A DNA stretch of 64,000 nt from Nannochloropsis salina CCMP1776 (Eukaryota; Sar; Eustigmatophyceae; Eustigmatales; Monodopsidaceae). Position 1 is the first letter of the stretch. Each line of letters starts with the position of its first letter. The stretch spans positions 3,002-67,001 of the forward strand of contig SDOX01000159.1 of assembly GCA_004565275.1 (NCBI GenBank). Reading direction: 5' to 3'. The notes under the pieces are model-generated. The model was given only the letters and a program-made list of their open reading frames with translations. It made no database searches and was not told the DNA's origin. A program made the position numbers and the translations under genes. Below, piece after piece: positions 43,201 to 53,978 of this stretch.

Positions 43201-43821
43201 CTGTTCAAGTCCTCCTTCTTAGCTTTCTCATTCCCCTCTGCCCCTTCCCCACCATAGCATCGGGACCGGACTGACGCGACATTCCCTGAGGAATACGTCC
43301 TCTCGATCCTCGGGCGCACGGTGGCTCACAGCAACCGCCACCCTGTGGGAGGACAGGGCACAGGCTTTCGCGGGATGACCGCGCCTCGCTACTTCGAGGT
43401 CTTGCGGCAGCGGCGAGAGACAGGACGGAGACTAGGCTTGCTCTGTCAGGATTATATGGGGAAGGTGGCCAGGGCGGGAGGGGCAAGCTCAGTACGAATG
43501 ACAGTGGGGGAGATGGTGGGTGAGATGGTGCCCTTCGCAAAGCAAATAGGTATGCCACAGGACTTGAGGGAGGGAATCGGGGTGTCAATGTATGAGGGGT
43601 GGGGGGGAGGGGAAGTTGGAGGATTGAACATAGATCGAAGAGGGAGGGAGGATGGAGAATCGTCGTCATGCGAAGCGTCCTTAGCCAGCGCCTTGAGTTT
43701 CCTCCGCCTCTTCAACCAGCGCGTTTGCCCCTTTGAGCCCGCGGACGGGCCGGACGGAGATGGAGAAGAGCGCCTCGGTGCCCAGCCTTCGGACTTGGAT
43801 GTGGACGACATACAGGAGTGA
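40218..43821 (+). CDS. RAD17: RAD17-type checkpoint clamp loader
   Basis: AAA+ subunit that loads the 9-1-1 clamp at damaged DNA in the nucleus. Exons: 40218-40382 (inferred), 40501-42244, 42446-43062 and 43258-43821, giving about 1029 aa. Core landmarks: LWTEKHRPRKAADLSI (the RFC-box-like start), Walker A VVRGPAGVGKSAMVQVLAE, Walker B-like LLVMEEVPY, QIHINPATDANMRRIL across an exon junction, GDLRHAILTLQLQLQ, and FHALGKVLHAKRLPE. It is longer than the usual 650-700 aa because of an approximately 300-residue Ser/Glu/Lys-rich N-terminal region and Gly/Arg/Glu inserts. Exon 1 is supported by a donor (GAG/GTAAGT) and phase 0 but has no homology; the Met at 40414 is the alternative. Confidence 0.88.
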
Positions 43822-44272
43822 CGGCAAAAGGAGAGGGGCTTCCTTCTCGCAGTGGGTGCCATTGACTAGGCCTGAGCAATGGCGTGCTGGCCCTTGGACC
43901 TGGGGAAAGCGAGGGGAAGGACTATTTGTTGCGACCAATTTTGTGAAATGTCGATGGGAAAGGTGGCCAGGGTCATGAACAGTCTGACTCTCAGACAGAC
44001 GACCCACTTGCTTAAAAAGGCGTGTTGTCCCTTGTAAACAAAATCGAAACACACGAAACTCGGGGGGTAGACGCTCCATCATTGGCGCTCAGCTTTCTTC
44101 GAGGTGACATGGACTTTCAAACAGGCTGAAATTGGTATCGACATTTCCAAAAACGAGCTATTTATGCCTGCTGGGACCCAGTGGTGGATTTTAGATGCGC
44201 ATCAGCATGCATCCACTTGCCAGCGTCTAGGCCCTTCTGTACAATTCGCCACATGCTGGACAACCCCACCAA
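43822..44272. other. Convergent 3' intergenic region RAD17 / CRAL-TRIO
   Basis: About 450 bp between facing stops; nothing recognised. Confidence 0.45.
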
Positions 44273-45496
44273 CTACTTCTCTTTCTGTTCCGCAAAATTG
44301 CCCCACGACCACACAGGATCGGTCCCTCCCTTCCCCCCCGCCTCCTCCGCCACCACCGTGGCCACCCATTGCGCCCAGTCGAAGCCCTCCAAGCGGCCCC
44401 CGAGGCATGGAGGGAGCTGCTCGGCGTCGATATCTTCCTGCAAAGCCTCTTGATGAGACAGGACACGGACGCGCTTTCGAAGTTTCTTGCCGAGCATGGC
44501 CACGACCAGGCGCACCGCCTGCAGCAGCCACCTAGACCCCCCCACCACGTAAATCCGTTTGAGCTTGCAGGGGAAGGCATCTTGCCACATGCGCACCCCC
44601 CGTTTGGCGTCAGTCAGAGAGATTAAGGACCGGTATAGGCCCAAGGGCACGTGCGCCATGTTCACCACCATCACCAGGCCCGTCCGCTGCACCTCCTCCT
44701 CTCGGGTCAGGCGCTCCACCAGGTACGCTCCCATCTGCTGGTACCGCTCCAGGCTTCCCAAGCGAGTGTCAATGCGACCAACGTTGAAGACAAAAAGCCC
44801 GCGGCCCTCCTTGTCCTTACCCGGCAAAATCCAATGCGCCCCTGACTCCAAGGGTCCACCACTGATGTCGCGAGCTGTGAGGCGAAGCGGCCATCCAGCC
44901 CCCCGTCGGAACGCGAGGAAGTTCCGGGCCACCATCAAAGCTTCGTCGTACACTCCTGAACGGGACCGAAGGCATTGCAAAAGAAACCCATCAGGAAGTG
45001 GCGCAGAGGTGATATGGCACACATCTCTTTCTAGACAACGTTCGTCTCCCCGCAAATCGGAGCGCATACGCCCAACAAGAGCGTCGGCCTCCGCGTCCGA
45101 TAAGTGAGGAAGTGATTGCACGTCCTCATCAAAGGAGGAATTGGCATGGCTGAAAGGGGTTCCACTGTTTGCTGTAGAAAGTGATGGAACTTCGTCCGAC
45201 GGCTTTGGATGTTGACGGTGTTCCAATCCTTTCACTCCCTGGGTCCCCTCGTAACTACTGTTGCTCGTCTTAGCGTCCCGTGACGTAGGAGAAGACAAGT
45301 GCAAAAGCGCAGAGGGCACGGAAGGAGTCACAAGTCCTTTGCATGGTGATATGGGCAAATTTTTATCCGGAGGGACAGGCGCTGTTGGGGGCGACGTGGG
45401 TTTTCCCATCGCCTTTGTCACCTGATGTGGGCCCGAAATCACCTGTGGAGCAAGTAGGATGCGTAAGTCCACGAAGATGATGGTTGTGACATCCAT
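44273..45496 (-). CDS. CRAL-TRIO (Sec14-like) lipid-binding protein
   Basis: Lipid-exchange domain protein, expected to bind phosphoinositides or other hydrophobic ligands at cytosolic membranes. The frame from 45496 gives 407 aa. An N-terminal Ser/Pro-rich region of about 130 residues is followed by CRAL-TRIO-N-like helices (LLQCLRSRSGVYDEALMVAR, NFLAFRRGAGW). Then comes the lipid-binding core: GRGLFVFNVGRID, TGLVMVVNMAHVPL, FPCKLKRIYVVGGSRWLLQAV and VLSHQEALQEDIDAEQLPPCLGG. The C-terminus is WGNFAEQKEK. The sequence before about 45430 ends CTTGCTCCACAG, a good acceptor, so the first 18 residues may be intronic and an upstream exon or the Met at 45409 may be the true start. The ligand is unknown. 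Confidence 0.88.
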   Translation of the reverse strand: MDVTTIIFVDLRILLAPQVISGPHQVTKAMGKPTSPPTAPVPPDKNLPISPCKGLVTPSVPSALLHLSSPTSRDAKTSNSSYEGTQGVKGLEHRQHPKPSDEVPSLSTANSGTPFSHANSSFDEDVQSLPHLSDAEADALVGRMRSDLRGDERCLERDVCHITSAPLPDGFLLQCLRSRSGVYDEALMVARNFLAFRRGAGWPLRLTARDISGGPLESGAHWILPGKDKEGRGLFVFNVGRIDTRLGSLERYQQMGAYLVERLTREEEVQRTGLVMVVNMAHVPLGLYRSLISLTDAKRGVRMWQDAFPCKLKRIYVVGGSRWLLQAVRLVVAMLGKKLRKRVRVLSHQEALQEDIDAEQLPPCLGGRLEGFDWAQWVATVVAEEAGGKGGTDPVWSWGNFAEQKEK

Positions 45497-45968
45497 TCCA
45501 CCTGCATCCCACTACATTGCTAAAGCATAGGCTCCTACTCTGCCTTTTGATCCTTTTGATCGCGTCAGGGCTAATAAATAGGCCCTCGGGCTTCGCCGCA
45601 GCACTTCCTCAGGGAACGGAGGGAGGGGGCCGGAAGACGCTCGCTGATTGAAGCTGCGACACGCGGCCCGAAAAGCCCGTCCCGGCTTGTCTGCTCCTAG
45701 GCGCACATGTCTTGCCTTAAGAAGGAGGTGGAGGTGGAGAAAAATTTCTTACACAATAGGAGTAATTATTGATTCGTGAAGTCTGCCGTGCAGGCTTGGG
45801 TGCACTGCCTACACATGCGTATTTCACTGTCAAACGCACGAACACAATTTCCCGCCTGCTACTCGTGCTAGGTAGGGGTATCGCGCACACAACGCCAGCC
45901 TTCGTGATCATGAAAGATACAACGCCACAGAATGTACATATGTCTACACTATGCACCCTTACGCTTGA
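45497..45968. other. Divergent intergenic region
   Basis: About 470 bp between the CRAL-TRIO gene (-) and the coiled-coil gene (+). A minus-strand frame at 45512-45706 has coding-like composition but no homology; it could hold a 5' exon of the CRAL-TRIO gene. Confidence 0.35.
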
Positions 45969-47297
45969 TTGCTCTGTTCAAAAAGAGGAAATTGGCCTGG
46001 TGCGTCGTCGTCTAATTTTCGGTGTGCTACGCCCGGTCATAGCCGCCTTCTGCATACTAACACTTTTGCACTTTTTCAGTTACAAATGCATATGGCACCA
46101 ATGTATTGTCCTCCTATGAATGAGCCTTATTTTATAGAAGCAACGTCGTCAATCTCCCCTCTTTTACAGGCACCTAACTTCCATAGCTTCTTATCGCGAG
46201 CTATGTCGCCGTCCTCCTGCGCGTCGTCCCGCGATAGTGGCGCGCTTTACTCGGAAGTCACAGTGCCATTTCAAATCCGATTGCACAATAACGAAGTAGA
46301 AATTATCCCTGTAAGCCTCGATGATGATGTTCAAGAAGCTGCTGAGCGTTTTGCAGCCAGATACGACCTGCCGCCGGCCTTACAGGATAGGCTGGCTCAG
46401 ATGCTCCGAATCCGGCAACTTGACTTGGCACGGGAGCTGATCAAGGGTATGGATCAGGACATGCGCGTGGCCCTACGGGAGCATGTGGCATTGGTGGAGG
46501 ACAGTGCAGCGTGCGCTGAAGGGGGAGTGAAGACGGAAAACCTTGCTGAAGACCTCCAGGCTTTAGATGCAGAACTGTCCCGGCGGCTCAAACACATAGT
46601 TTTTTTGGAAAGTAAAACGTCCTTTGCTACGAGAGAATCCCAAAGAAACCTTGCCCACTTGACGCAGCTGCTTGAGGAGTCAAAGACATCGAACAGAAAC
46701 CTTGGTGCACGGCTCGCAGCAAAGGAGATGGAAATCCGGGAACTGGAGGCACTTGTGGCTTCTCAGGACCTTACTTTGAAGGGTTTGGCACATGCATTGA
46801 CGCGGGCCAGGGACCTCAACGGAGAGGTCAAACGTTTGGAGGCTTTGGTGGGAAGACAGAAGAAAGAAGGGAACAAGGCGGAGGATGGAGAACAGCTTGG
46901 CTGGAAAGCTCAAGGCTTAGATGAGGCGAGGCAGCAAACAAGGGAAATTCGCTGCGAAATAAAGGGCACACGGTGCAGACAAAGAGTATGCGGTAATCAC
47001 GAACGGTCTACCGCAAGTGAATGCCCCTCTGAACATTTTTCAGCCATCACCATTCCGCCACCCGCTGGCGCTCTGAATGTCCCAGCCGCACCCGGGCAAA
47101 AGGTCAATCATCTTCTCCCAAGAGATTATCCGCGCGCTGTCCAAAAGAAGGATTCGAAGGCGTACAACGTTGAAAGAGCCGGGCCTTGCCATGCAAGTCC
47201 CGATATCCGACGAATCGTCCTCGGGAGTCGGAGCACAACGATGCAAACGAAGGAGGACAGCGATGATATCTACCCAGACACTGCCTTGACTGTTTGA
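45969..47297 (+). CDS. Coiled-coil protein of unknown function
   Basis: Not recognised. The open frame runs from 45969; a more likely start is the Met at 46203, because TTTTACAG just before 46170 looks like an acceptor and the residues before it have no pattern. The N-terminal domain reads VTVPFQIRLHNNEVEIIPVS and DDDVQEAAERFAARYDLP, then a helix of LARELIKGMDQDM type. Such a beta-beta-helix start is common in ciliary and centrosomal coiled-coil proteins. It is followed by long heptad-rich stretches (LDAELSRRLKHIVFLESK, ARLAAKEMEIRELEALV, ALTRARDLNGEVKRLEALV). The last 110 residues are polar and disordered. A scaffolding or cytoskeletal role is inferred only. Confidence 0.65.
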   Translation: MLCSKRGNWPGASSSNFRCATPGHSRLLHTNTFALFQLQMHMAPMYCPPMNEPYFIEATSSISPLLQAPNFHSFLSRAMSPSSCASSRDSGALYSEVTVPFQIRLHNNEVEIIPVSLDDDVQEAAERFAARYDLPPALQDRLAQMLRIRQLDLARELIKGMDQDMRVALREHVALVEDSAACAEGGVKTENLAEDLQALDAELSRRLKHIVFLESKTSFATRESQRNLAHLTQLLEESKTSNRNLGARLAAKEMEIRELEALVASQDLTLKGLAHALTRARDLNGEVKRLEALVGRQKKEGNKAEDGEQLGWKAQGLDEARQQTREIRCEIKGTRCRQRVCGNHERSTASECPSEHFSAITIPPPAGALNVPAAPGQKVNHLLPRDYPRAVQKKDSKAYNVERAGPCHASPDIRRIVLGSRSTTMQTKEDSDDIYPDTALTV

Positions 47298-48232
47298 ATA
47301 TCGCCAGGTACTAATTGCCCCAGAATTTCCGATGGGAGAGGAAGGACTTTATGGGGATATATTTCTCATTGAGGTTTCGATCCGGGCTGCAAGAAACTGC
47401 GTCCTAAATATGTTTCTGATCACGAGGAACTCACAGCATCTTGAAAGATATCTGGTGATCATCGGCGAAATTTTTAGGTGATAGCAGGGGCGAGAGACGC
47501 AGCAAAACAACATCAAACGATATGATAACTGTCAGAGAATTTAAGACGGGATTGTCAAGGGCGAGATGAGCATTGGGTCTTCAGCACGAGGAGTACCGCT
47601 TCTGGGCCGCGAAAATGTAAATATACCATTAATTGAGAGGGCTTCTCTGCTGCCGTCCGATAGTAGCAGACAAGTGAAGTCTGTTTCAATAAGCGTCCAT
47701 CGTAATACTCCTACTCGTTTTCGGTCAATTTAATCATCTGACTCTTGCCCTGACCGGCTCAGCGCATCAAATCTTTTCTTATAGCCGCGAGAAAGAGAAC
47801 GGGCGATAGTGGCAAAAGAAAAAGCCAGTTTCCTCATTTTCATCTAAAATTACATCGCAAGGAGGTTGGTCCTTGATGACATGGTTTTGCGTTTCTACCG
47901 CGGCAGCGTTGTGCACCGTTGTTGACAAGAGTGAAACACAACCATGTGCACTTACTTCCAAGGGAACCAGATAGCTTTCCATGTCCAACCACGTTGTGAA
48001 TCTTATTTCTTTTACATAGAAAAGTATTGAAGAGCTCAATAAATGTCGAGCACCTTCATCACTGATGCCTCCTTCAAATTCCTAGACTGCACGCTTGTCC
48101 GTGTGATTTTTGAAGATACACCTCCACCAGCTCATGGGAAGAGTGGGGGCAAGGAGCACAGAAGATGCCTGCGTACATTTTAACCAAGTCGGCAACTCCG
48201 ACCGTAATATACATTCTAGAAGCTCACCACCT
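47298..48232. other. Intergenic region
   Basis: About 930 bp, moderately AT-rich, between the 3' ends of the coiled-coil gene and the GPC acyltransferase. A small minus-strand frame (47779-48039, 86 aa) has no recognisable feature and is left out. Confidence 0.45.
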
Positions 48233-50108
48233 TTACGACGCCTTACTCTTCCCTGTGGCTTCCCCTTCTCCTGCTGAGTCTCCCGACCCTTCGGCTGTGT
48301 TCCTCAGCACGGGGACCTTCCCAAGGCCGAACGGCCGCTCCCGTGGGTACTTTGACTGGTAGCGCACCGAGAAGACGTCAATGTAATAATTAGCCTGGGT
48401 GGTGTCATCGAAGAAGGGGGGGGTATGAGGATACCATTTTCTCACATATCGTGGAGGCGCATCGGGGTTGAGACACTCATCAAACTCATCAAGACGCCGG
48501 GGAAGACCGAATAACGCACCCCGTTGAAGACGGCGACCGTGAACATGCCCAGCCCGTAGGCGACATGCAATTGGAACGAATGATAGATGACAAGGGCGGG
48601 TAGACACGTCAGCAAAGTGTAGATGAACTGTGTAAGGATGAAGATCGACTTGGTCTTGAGCGTTCGGTGGTCAAAGCGCTCGTCGGGAGCGAGCACACCC
48701 GTGGCTCGGGTCAGGCGGAGCACCAGGCGGTGCAGGGCGTTCTTCTGGTCCTTCGCCAGCCAGCGCAAGCTTGTCTGCAGCTCCGGATCGGCTTCTAAAC
48801 GGGCCCTGTCCAGGATTTCGATTTTCACGTAGTACATGATTTGCCAAGCCAAGTACACGAAGGCCGCGGGGAGGAGGTCCTTGACTTCCATTGACCCACA
48901 GGCGTCCAGCGTTGCAGCTGCTGATGGTGAGGAGGGGTACCATCTGAGTGCATAAAGGAGGAGGCCCGGGTAAACGTGGATGTAAAGGCTGGTGATCTTC
49001 TCCAAGTCGTGGAAGACCAGACTGTTGCGCCACACAGGAACCGCGAAAGCCAGCGGCCCATTCGCGAGCAAGAAAATGGACTTGAGCAGGTTGCAGTTGG
49101 ATGGGAAAGCGTAGAGCTGGAGTATGCATAGGACTTGAACGAAATAGCCTGGAGTGCGTGCAGGTGGAAAAGCGTAACAAGAACAAGGGGCAGGGAGGGC
49201 GGTCATGAGGTCCCGAGAGTATGGGTCTACCCTGCGCCATAAGCGATACATGATCGCGACCCGGTCGAATCTCAGCAATGTTACCTATATCACCAGATTA
49301 GATCTTCATTGCTTGTATTTCTACGCAGCTGACGCACATGCACGTGAACCCCTCTAGCGGCTCCCAGGCACTTACAGAAGTCGAGGAGGAAGAATCCCCA
49401 CTTGAGAGAGCGGTAGTGCGGGATGCGAAAGAAGACCAGCACTGGAATCACAGCCATGTACCAGGCCCAGAAGACGTGAGGGAACTTGATGAGCATAAAC
49501 TCGCTCACTGTCAGGTTGAGCACGCCGAAGGTGAAGGCGAGCTTGTCCAGGCGCCGGGCCACGGGGGGTTCTCGGATGTGGTCCCGCACGCGCTTCATCT
49601 CGTCGCCCGTCACGGCCTTGCGCCAGCGCTTCTGCACGCTAGCCCGCAATAAAGCAGTAAGTTGCCGGCGCTGGTCCGCGATTCCCGCCTTGACCGAGCT
49701 GCTGGCGGCCTCCCCCTCCAGCTCCTTCAGGTCCCCGATCACCCTCCTCAACACCTCCCCGTTCATCGTCGCTGCTTCACTTGCCGCCGCTACCGTCGCC
49801 GCCGCACTCGTCAAGATATCTCCGTCGGGGTCGCCTTTCAACATATACATCCACAGATTCGACAAGAGGGAACGGAATAAGAGACATGCATGATTTCCTC
49901 ATGCCCATCCCGGCCGTGTATTTGGCAAAAGTCCTTTCCCACCAAATTCCTTACCCGCGAAAAGAAGGTCACGCTCATTGATCTTGTTAGAAGTATACAT
50001 CATTGAATCCGGACTAGCGGGTGCGGATACGCCCGGAGACGCGGATTCTTCCATGGAATCCGATGCGGGCGCCCCGCATCCTCTGTCACTGCCTTCGCCG
50101 TTGCTCAT
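48233..50108 (-). CDS. GPC1: Glycerophosphocholine acyltransferase (GPC1/GPCAT family)
   Basis: Multi-pass ER enzyme that acylates glycerophosphocholine to lysophosphatidylcholine, part of phosphatidylcholine remodelling. Exons: 49955-50108, 49376-49897, 48520-49148 and 48233-48394, phase-consistent, 488 aa. The family block is visible: LDKLAFTFGVLNLTVSEFML, FFRIPHYRSLKWGFFLLDFC, FLLANGPLAFAVPVWRNSLV, FHDLEKITSLYIHVYPGLLL and YALRW. The last junction restores VFNG/ANYYIDVFSVRYQSKYP, a family hallmark split by a phase-0 intron. About eight hydrophobic segments are present. The first exon (51 aa, Ser/Pro-rich) and its 57 bp intron are less certain. The C-terminal tail is Gly/Glu/Ser-rich. Confidence 0.9.
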
Positions 50109-51188
50109 AATCGTGTTGCAGATCCCAGAGTCGATTCTCTTACCAGCGCTCCAATTAAGTCGTCTTCCTCTTTTGCCCTTTGTAAGGCTATAAATTGTGA
50201 ACCAGACCCCCCCAAAATGCGTAGTCCAATGAGAACACCGCCTCTTGCAGGAACAGAGATGAAGCAAGGAGGGGAGGAAAACACGGACAGATGAGTCCTG
50301 ATACAAAGTTCCAGTCCAGTGTAACCACACAACTCTATTCACCGCCTAAATCAAGACGTACGACGCGCCTCTTTTCTGTAGACATTGACGGCTTTTCAAA
50401 CTCCATTGATGGTACTGTTCTCACGGCCTTTGCCATCCGGTCATACATCTTCAAGGACTCGGAAGGGAGAACGAGCGAGCGCGAGGAAGGGCGAAAGCCG
50501 CCAAGCTAAGAACACGAAAAAAGCTTCAAGGCCTTTTGGGAAAGAGAGACTGGCATGTCAAAGTGATAGTAATAAATAAAATGCCTCCTATGGAATTAAC
50601 CACTTATTTGATGGTGGAAGTTAATGCAGTACGCAATCAAAAAGGATTCCATTCGTAGTCCACATCTCTTTGTAGGAAAGCGGTGAGGACAGACGACTGC
50701 ATGTGTGAGGAAAAATTCCGTAAATATCTCCTGATACGGAGCGATACCCTCATATTTAGAAAACGACTACGTCCGATCAAGGAAATGGACGTAAGCAGTG
50801 GACAGACGTAATCGGTGCCTGGTAGGTTGAAGGACCGACTCTCGTCCGAGGGAGGCATGCACGAGTTGCTGCCTCGGGAGGCATGCTCTTAACCGTGAAT
50901 CACGAGTCATGGCAGCGACACGGCATTCATTTCGTGTGACTTGGCTCTTTCAAATCATTAATTTTGTAATCTCTTCTTTCAGTTGGCATTCTTATAGTAC
51001 AGAATGCGAATAGCATGCTACGCTCCAGGCCCGGGCGACTTCTCTGTGAGAAAGGTACCTGCCATTCCTCCTTGAAGTTTCTCGATCTACTGACCTCACA
51101 TCCATCGAGACTATCTCATAGCATGATCATCGCCCGCGCACTCCTACAGTCTAAACAGCGCTTAGTTGACAAGGCCTCTAAAGGCTCG
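50109..51188. other. Intergenic region
   Basis: About 1.1 kb between the GPC acyltransferase start and the hydroxylase stop, both on the minus strand. No supported gene. It should include the acyltransferase promoter. Confidence 0.45.
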
Positions 51189-52949
51189 TCATGACCACGG
51201 CTGCGCTTTTCGAGAAGAATCAGGTGGCCCCGCCTGCCCCATCATCTTCCGGTCGTACCGGACGCTAGTGTCTGGCGACTCCTTGCTTCCATCTTTGCTA
51301 ATACCCTCCCGACAGTTGCTGCTACATACCCTGATGGCCATGGCACCCTGAGAGTTGTCGTCACAGAAGAAAGGAGCTCTTTCACTACCGTCGCCGCTGC
51401 AGCTAGAGCTGGTGGTGCTGATAGTGCTCTTGGTACTATCAATGTTACTGCCATGCTCGAGCACCAAGTGTGGTCTCAGCTGGTCCTCATCGGAAACAAA
51501 CCCCTCTGGCTCCAGCACCTCGGTCACCCTGAGACCGCGATCCATCCCACCGTCCGCGCTGCCCTCCCCCTCCTCCTCCTCATTCTGCTCTGTCTCCTCC
51601 TCAACATCAGTCGACCCCTCTCTTTCGTCAGGCCAGGAATTCCTTGATGCCCCTGCAACCTCCTCCTGTTGATGCTTCCCGCGTCGAAGGCGCGGGGACT
51701 GCTGGTGGTCAAGAGGCTTGGAAATGGAATGGTGATGGGTGTAGAGGGTGCCGAAGATCGAGTCGAGGAATTCGAGCTCAGAGAAATTGTAGTCAATTCG
51801 AAGGTGATGGTCCCAATGATACCTGGTTAGGTGACGGCGTGTGTCGTGTGAGGAGTCATGAGTTTGTCGGGTGCTGCCAAGGACGGGATTCGAAGAGGTC
51901 AACCTTCTATCAGTAAGTCTCACCGTCATGAGCTTTCAAGCAACAACTTTTTTGACTGTTATACCCTGAGCTCACCCTCCTGATCAGGCGGGGGGCGACC
52001 CTCCTTACCTGCCGTCGACGATGGTCCCCGGGATGTAGAAAGCCGAGTGGTCGATGGCCGCGCCCACGCCGTTGACGAACGCAAACAGCACATGGAAGTG
52101 CCAAGGAAGAGGGTTGAAGAGCTGAGCGAAGAGGAAGACGCCAAACACTTCCATGAGTACGAACTCAAGAATGCTGTCCTGCCAGGCGGACAGCGCGCAG
52201 AAGTCGCGGATGCGGCAGTGATGGCGCTTGTGCACGGCGCGGTAGAGGAACTTGCTCTCATGCATGAGCCAGTGCACACCCATGGCCCACAGGCGGTTTA
52301 TCACGTTGTTGATGATGGCAGCCCCGAGCAATGCTGCGACGCGCACGCCGTTTTGGCGCCAGTCGGCGTGGGGTAGTAGCGGCTCGTAGAGCACTGCCTC
52401 GTAGACATAGCCGAAAGCCAGCAATGACGGGCCTAACAGACACACCACGTCAAAGAAAAAGGATGGCGCATGCTGCACGTAGGTGTACCAAGTGCTACGT
52501 TGATACTTGAGACTGTACTTGTCCCACCGACCAGAGATGTCGTGATAGGCTATGAAGAGCACCGTCAGCAGATGGCTCACGATCAAAGTAAGACATACAA
52601 CCCACGAGAACCACAAGGCTCGATCCATAGCTGGTGATGAAACGAGATTCGACACCCCTTCGTTTCCTTCTCCTCCATTATCTCCACTCCTTCGGCCCTG
52701 CCAGTCCGTAGAAGCGTGGCTGACGTCGTTTGTCCACACCGGGAGACCAGAGATAGAGAGCAACCAAAGCTGCAATGAATTACGCACTGTGTCCAAACCC
52801 ATGGGTCTGGCAACCCAGCCAGCTGGGATAACTGGAACTCCCCTTCCCCCTCCAGAGACGCCTGCCTCCCTGTCATATGCATGCGGACGGAGGCTGGTGA
52901 GTGCGTGGCAAGGGTCTATTTGACTTTGCGAGATGTGAGGTGCCCGCAA
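51189..52949 (-). CDS. Fatty acid hydroxylase superfamily enzyme (sterol desaturase/C4-methyl oxidase type)
   Basis: Membrane di-iron enzyme of the ERG3/ERG25 superfamily (PF04116). Exons 52009-52949 and 51189-51822 join in phase 2 (GGC AG/G TAT) to give 524 aa. All three His boxes are present: HWLMH, HKRHH and, immediately after the splice, YHWDHH. Hydrophobic spans include ALWFSWVVCLTLIVSHLLTV and FFFDVVCLLGPSLLAFGYV. The approximately 160 residues after the last box form an acidic, Ser-rich tail (EEETEQNEEEEGEGSADGG), not seen in typical members and probably disordered. The N-terminal 50 residues are also uncertain; the start could be an internal Met. Possible substrates are sterols, sphingoid bases or fatty aldehydes; the sequence does not decide. 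Confidence 0.85.
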
Positions 52950-53978
52950 AGTGGAGTACTCTTCGACAGGTATGTCAAAGGTTCAAAAGAAAAAAATATC
53001 TGTGAAGTTTGCCCAATTTTGATGCATTCAGTGCGCGCATGATACCCCATGGGGTCCAGGCCCGGCAGACGGGGATTTGCAGTGTGGCGATTGTCCACTG
53101 GCGAAAGTTGCCACAAGAAGTGTGGATGAGCCAAGGACTCATTTAGGGCGCGCGGACGCCGTTGTAATAAATACACATATCGTATGTAAAGGGCAAAGCA
53201 AGGTTGCCCCCCCAAGGAAATGGAGTGCCGGACATGAGGCGCGAGGCAAGGCAGGGACGGGGTAAGGAATTTGATTTCAGTTTGAACGGACAGAGAGCTT
53301 GCGCCGGCAGGAGGGAGGGGGGAGTTGTGAGCGGCCAGCGCCACCCACAATGCATCACGCATATAGATTAAGACTAGAATTTTGTAGTCGAATTAGGACC
53401 ATTGTTTTCTTGAGCGCAAATGGAGGTACGCGTTGAAGTGGGTTTAAAACAGGTGGTGGCTGGCAACGTGTTCCAGGTGAACGGCACAAAAACCGTTAGC
53501 TACTTGTGACCAGTCGTAGAACATACGATTTGTGCGCATTCCGATTTCACGCCAAGCTTTTCACAGTACCGCGTAAAATAAATCCACTATATGTTGGAAT
53601 CCAAAGCTCACTGTGTTTCTTAATTTTCGCGTGCGATGCGATCCAAAAAGACTGATACTAGTTAAACTAACCTTCCTTTTATATGTCGAGCTCTTAATGG
53701 AAAAGCCTCAGACATAATTTTCTGGCTTTGCAGCAACCGTCTTTCTGGTGACAAGTGTTATCGTCAAGGAATTACCTACGGTGCTGTCATATGATATGCA
53801 GTGATCGGCGTCTAAAACAGGATCTTGTACTTTTTCATTGCATATCAATTCTCAAGTATCTATTTGCCGCTCGTAATCAGATCTGTTGTAGTTCTTTCTA
53901 ATTTCTCCGGACTTTATGCGTTTTTCCGAGTGCTGCGATCCATTGGCGCTACGTTGCGAAATTGCGCGCAACACCAAG
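52950..53978. other. Intergenic region
   Basis: About 1 kb, turning clearly AT-rich after 53350. A minus-strand frame at 52916-53362 has no recognisable content. From here to the right edge, base composition is lower in GC. Confidence 0.45.
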
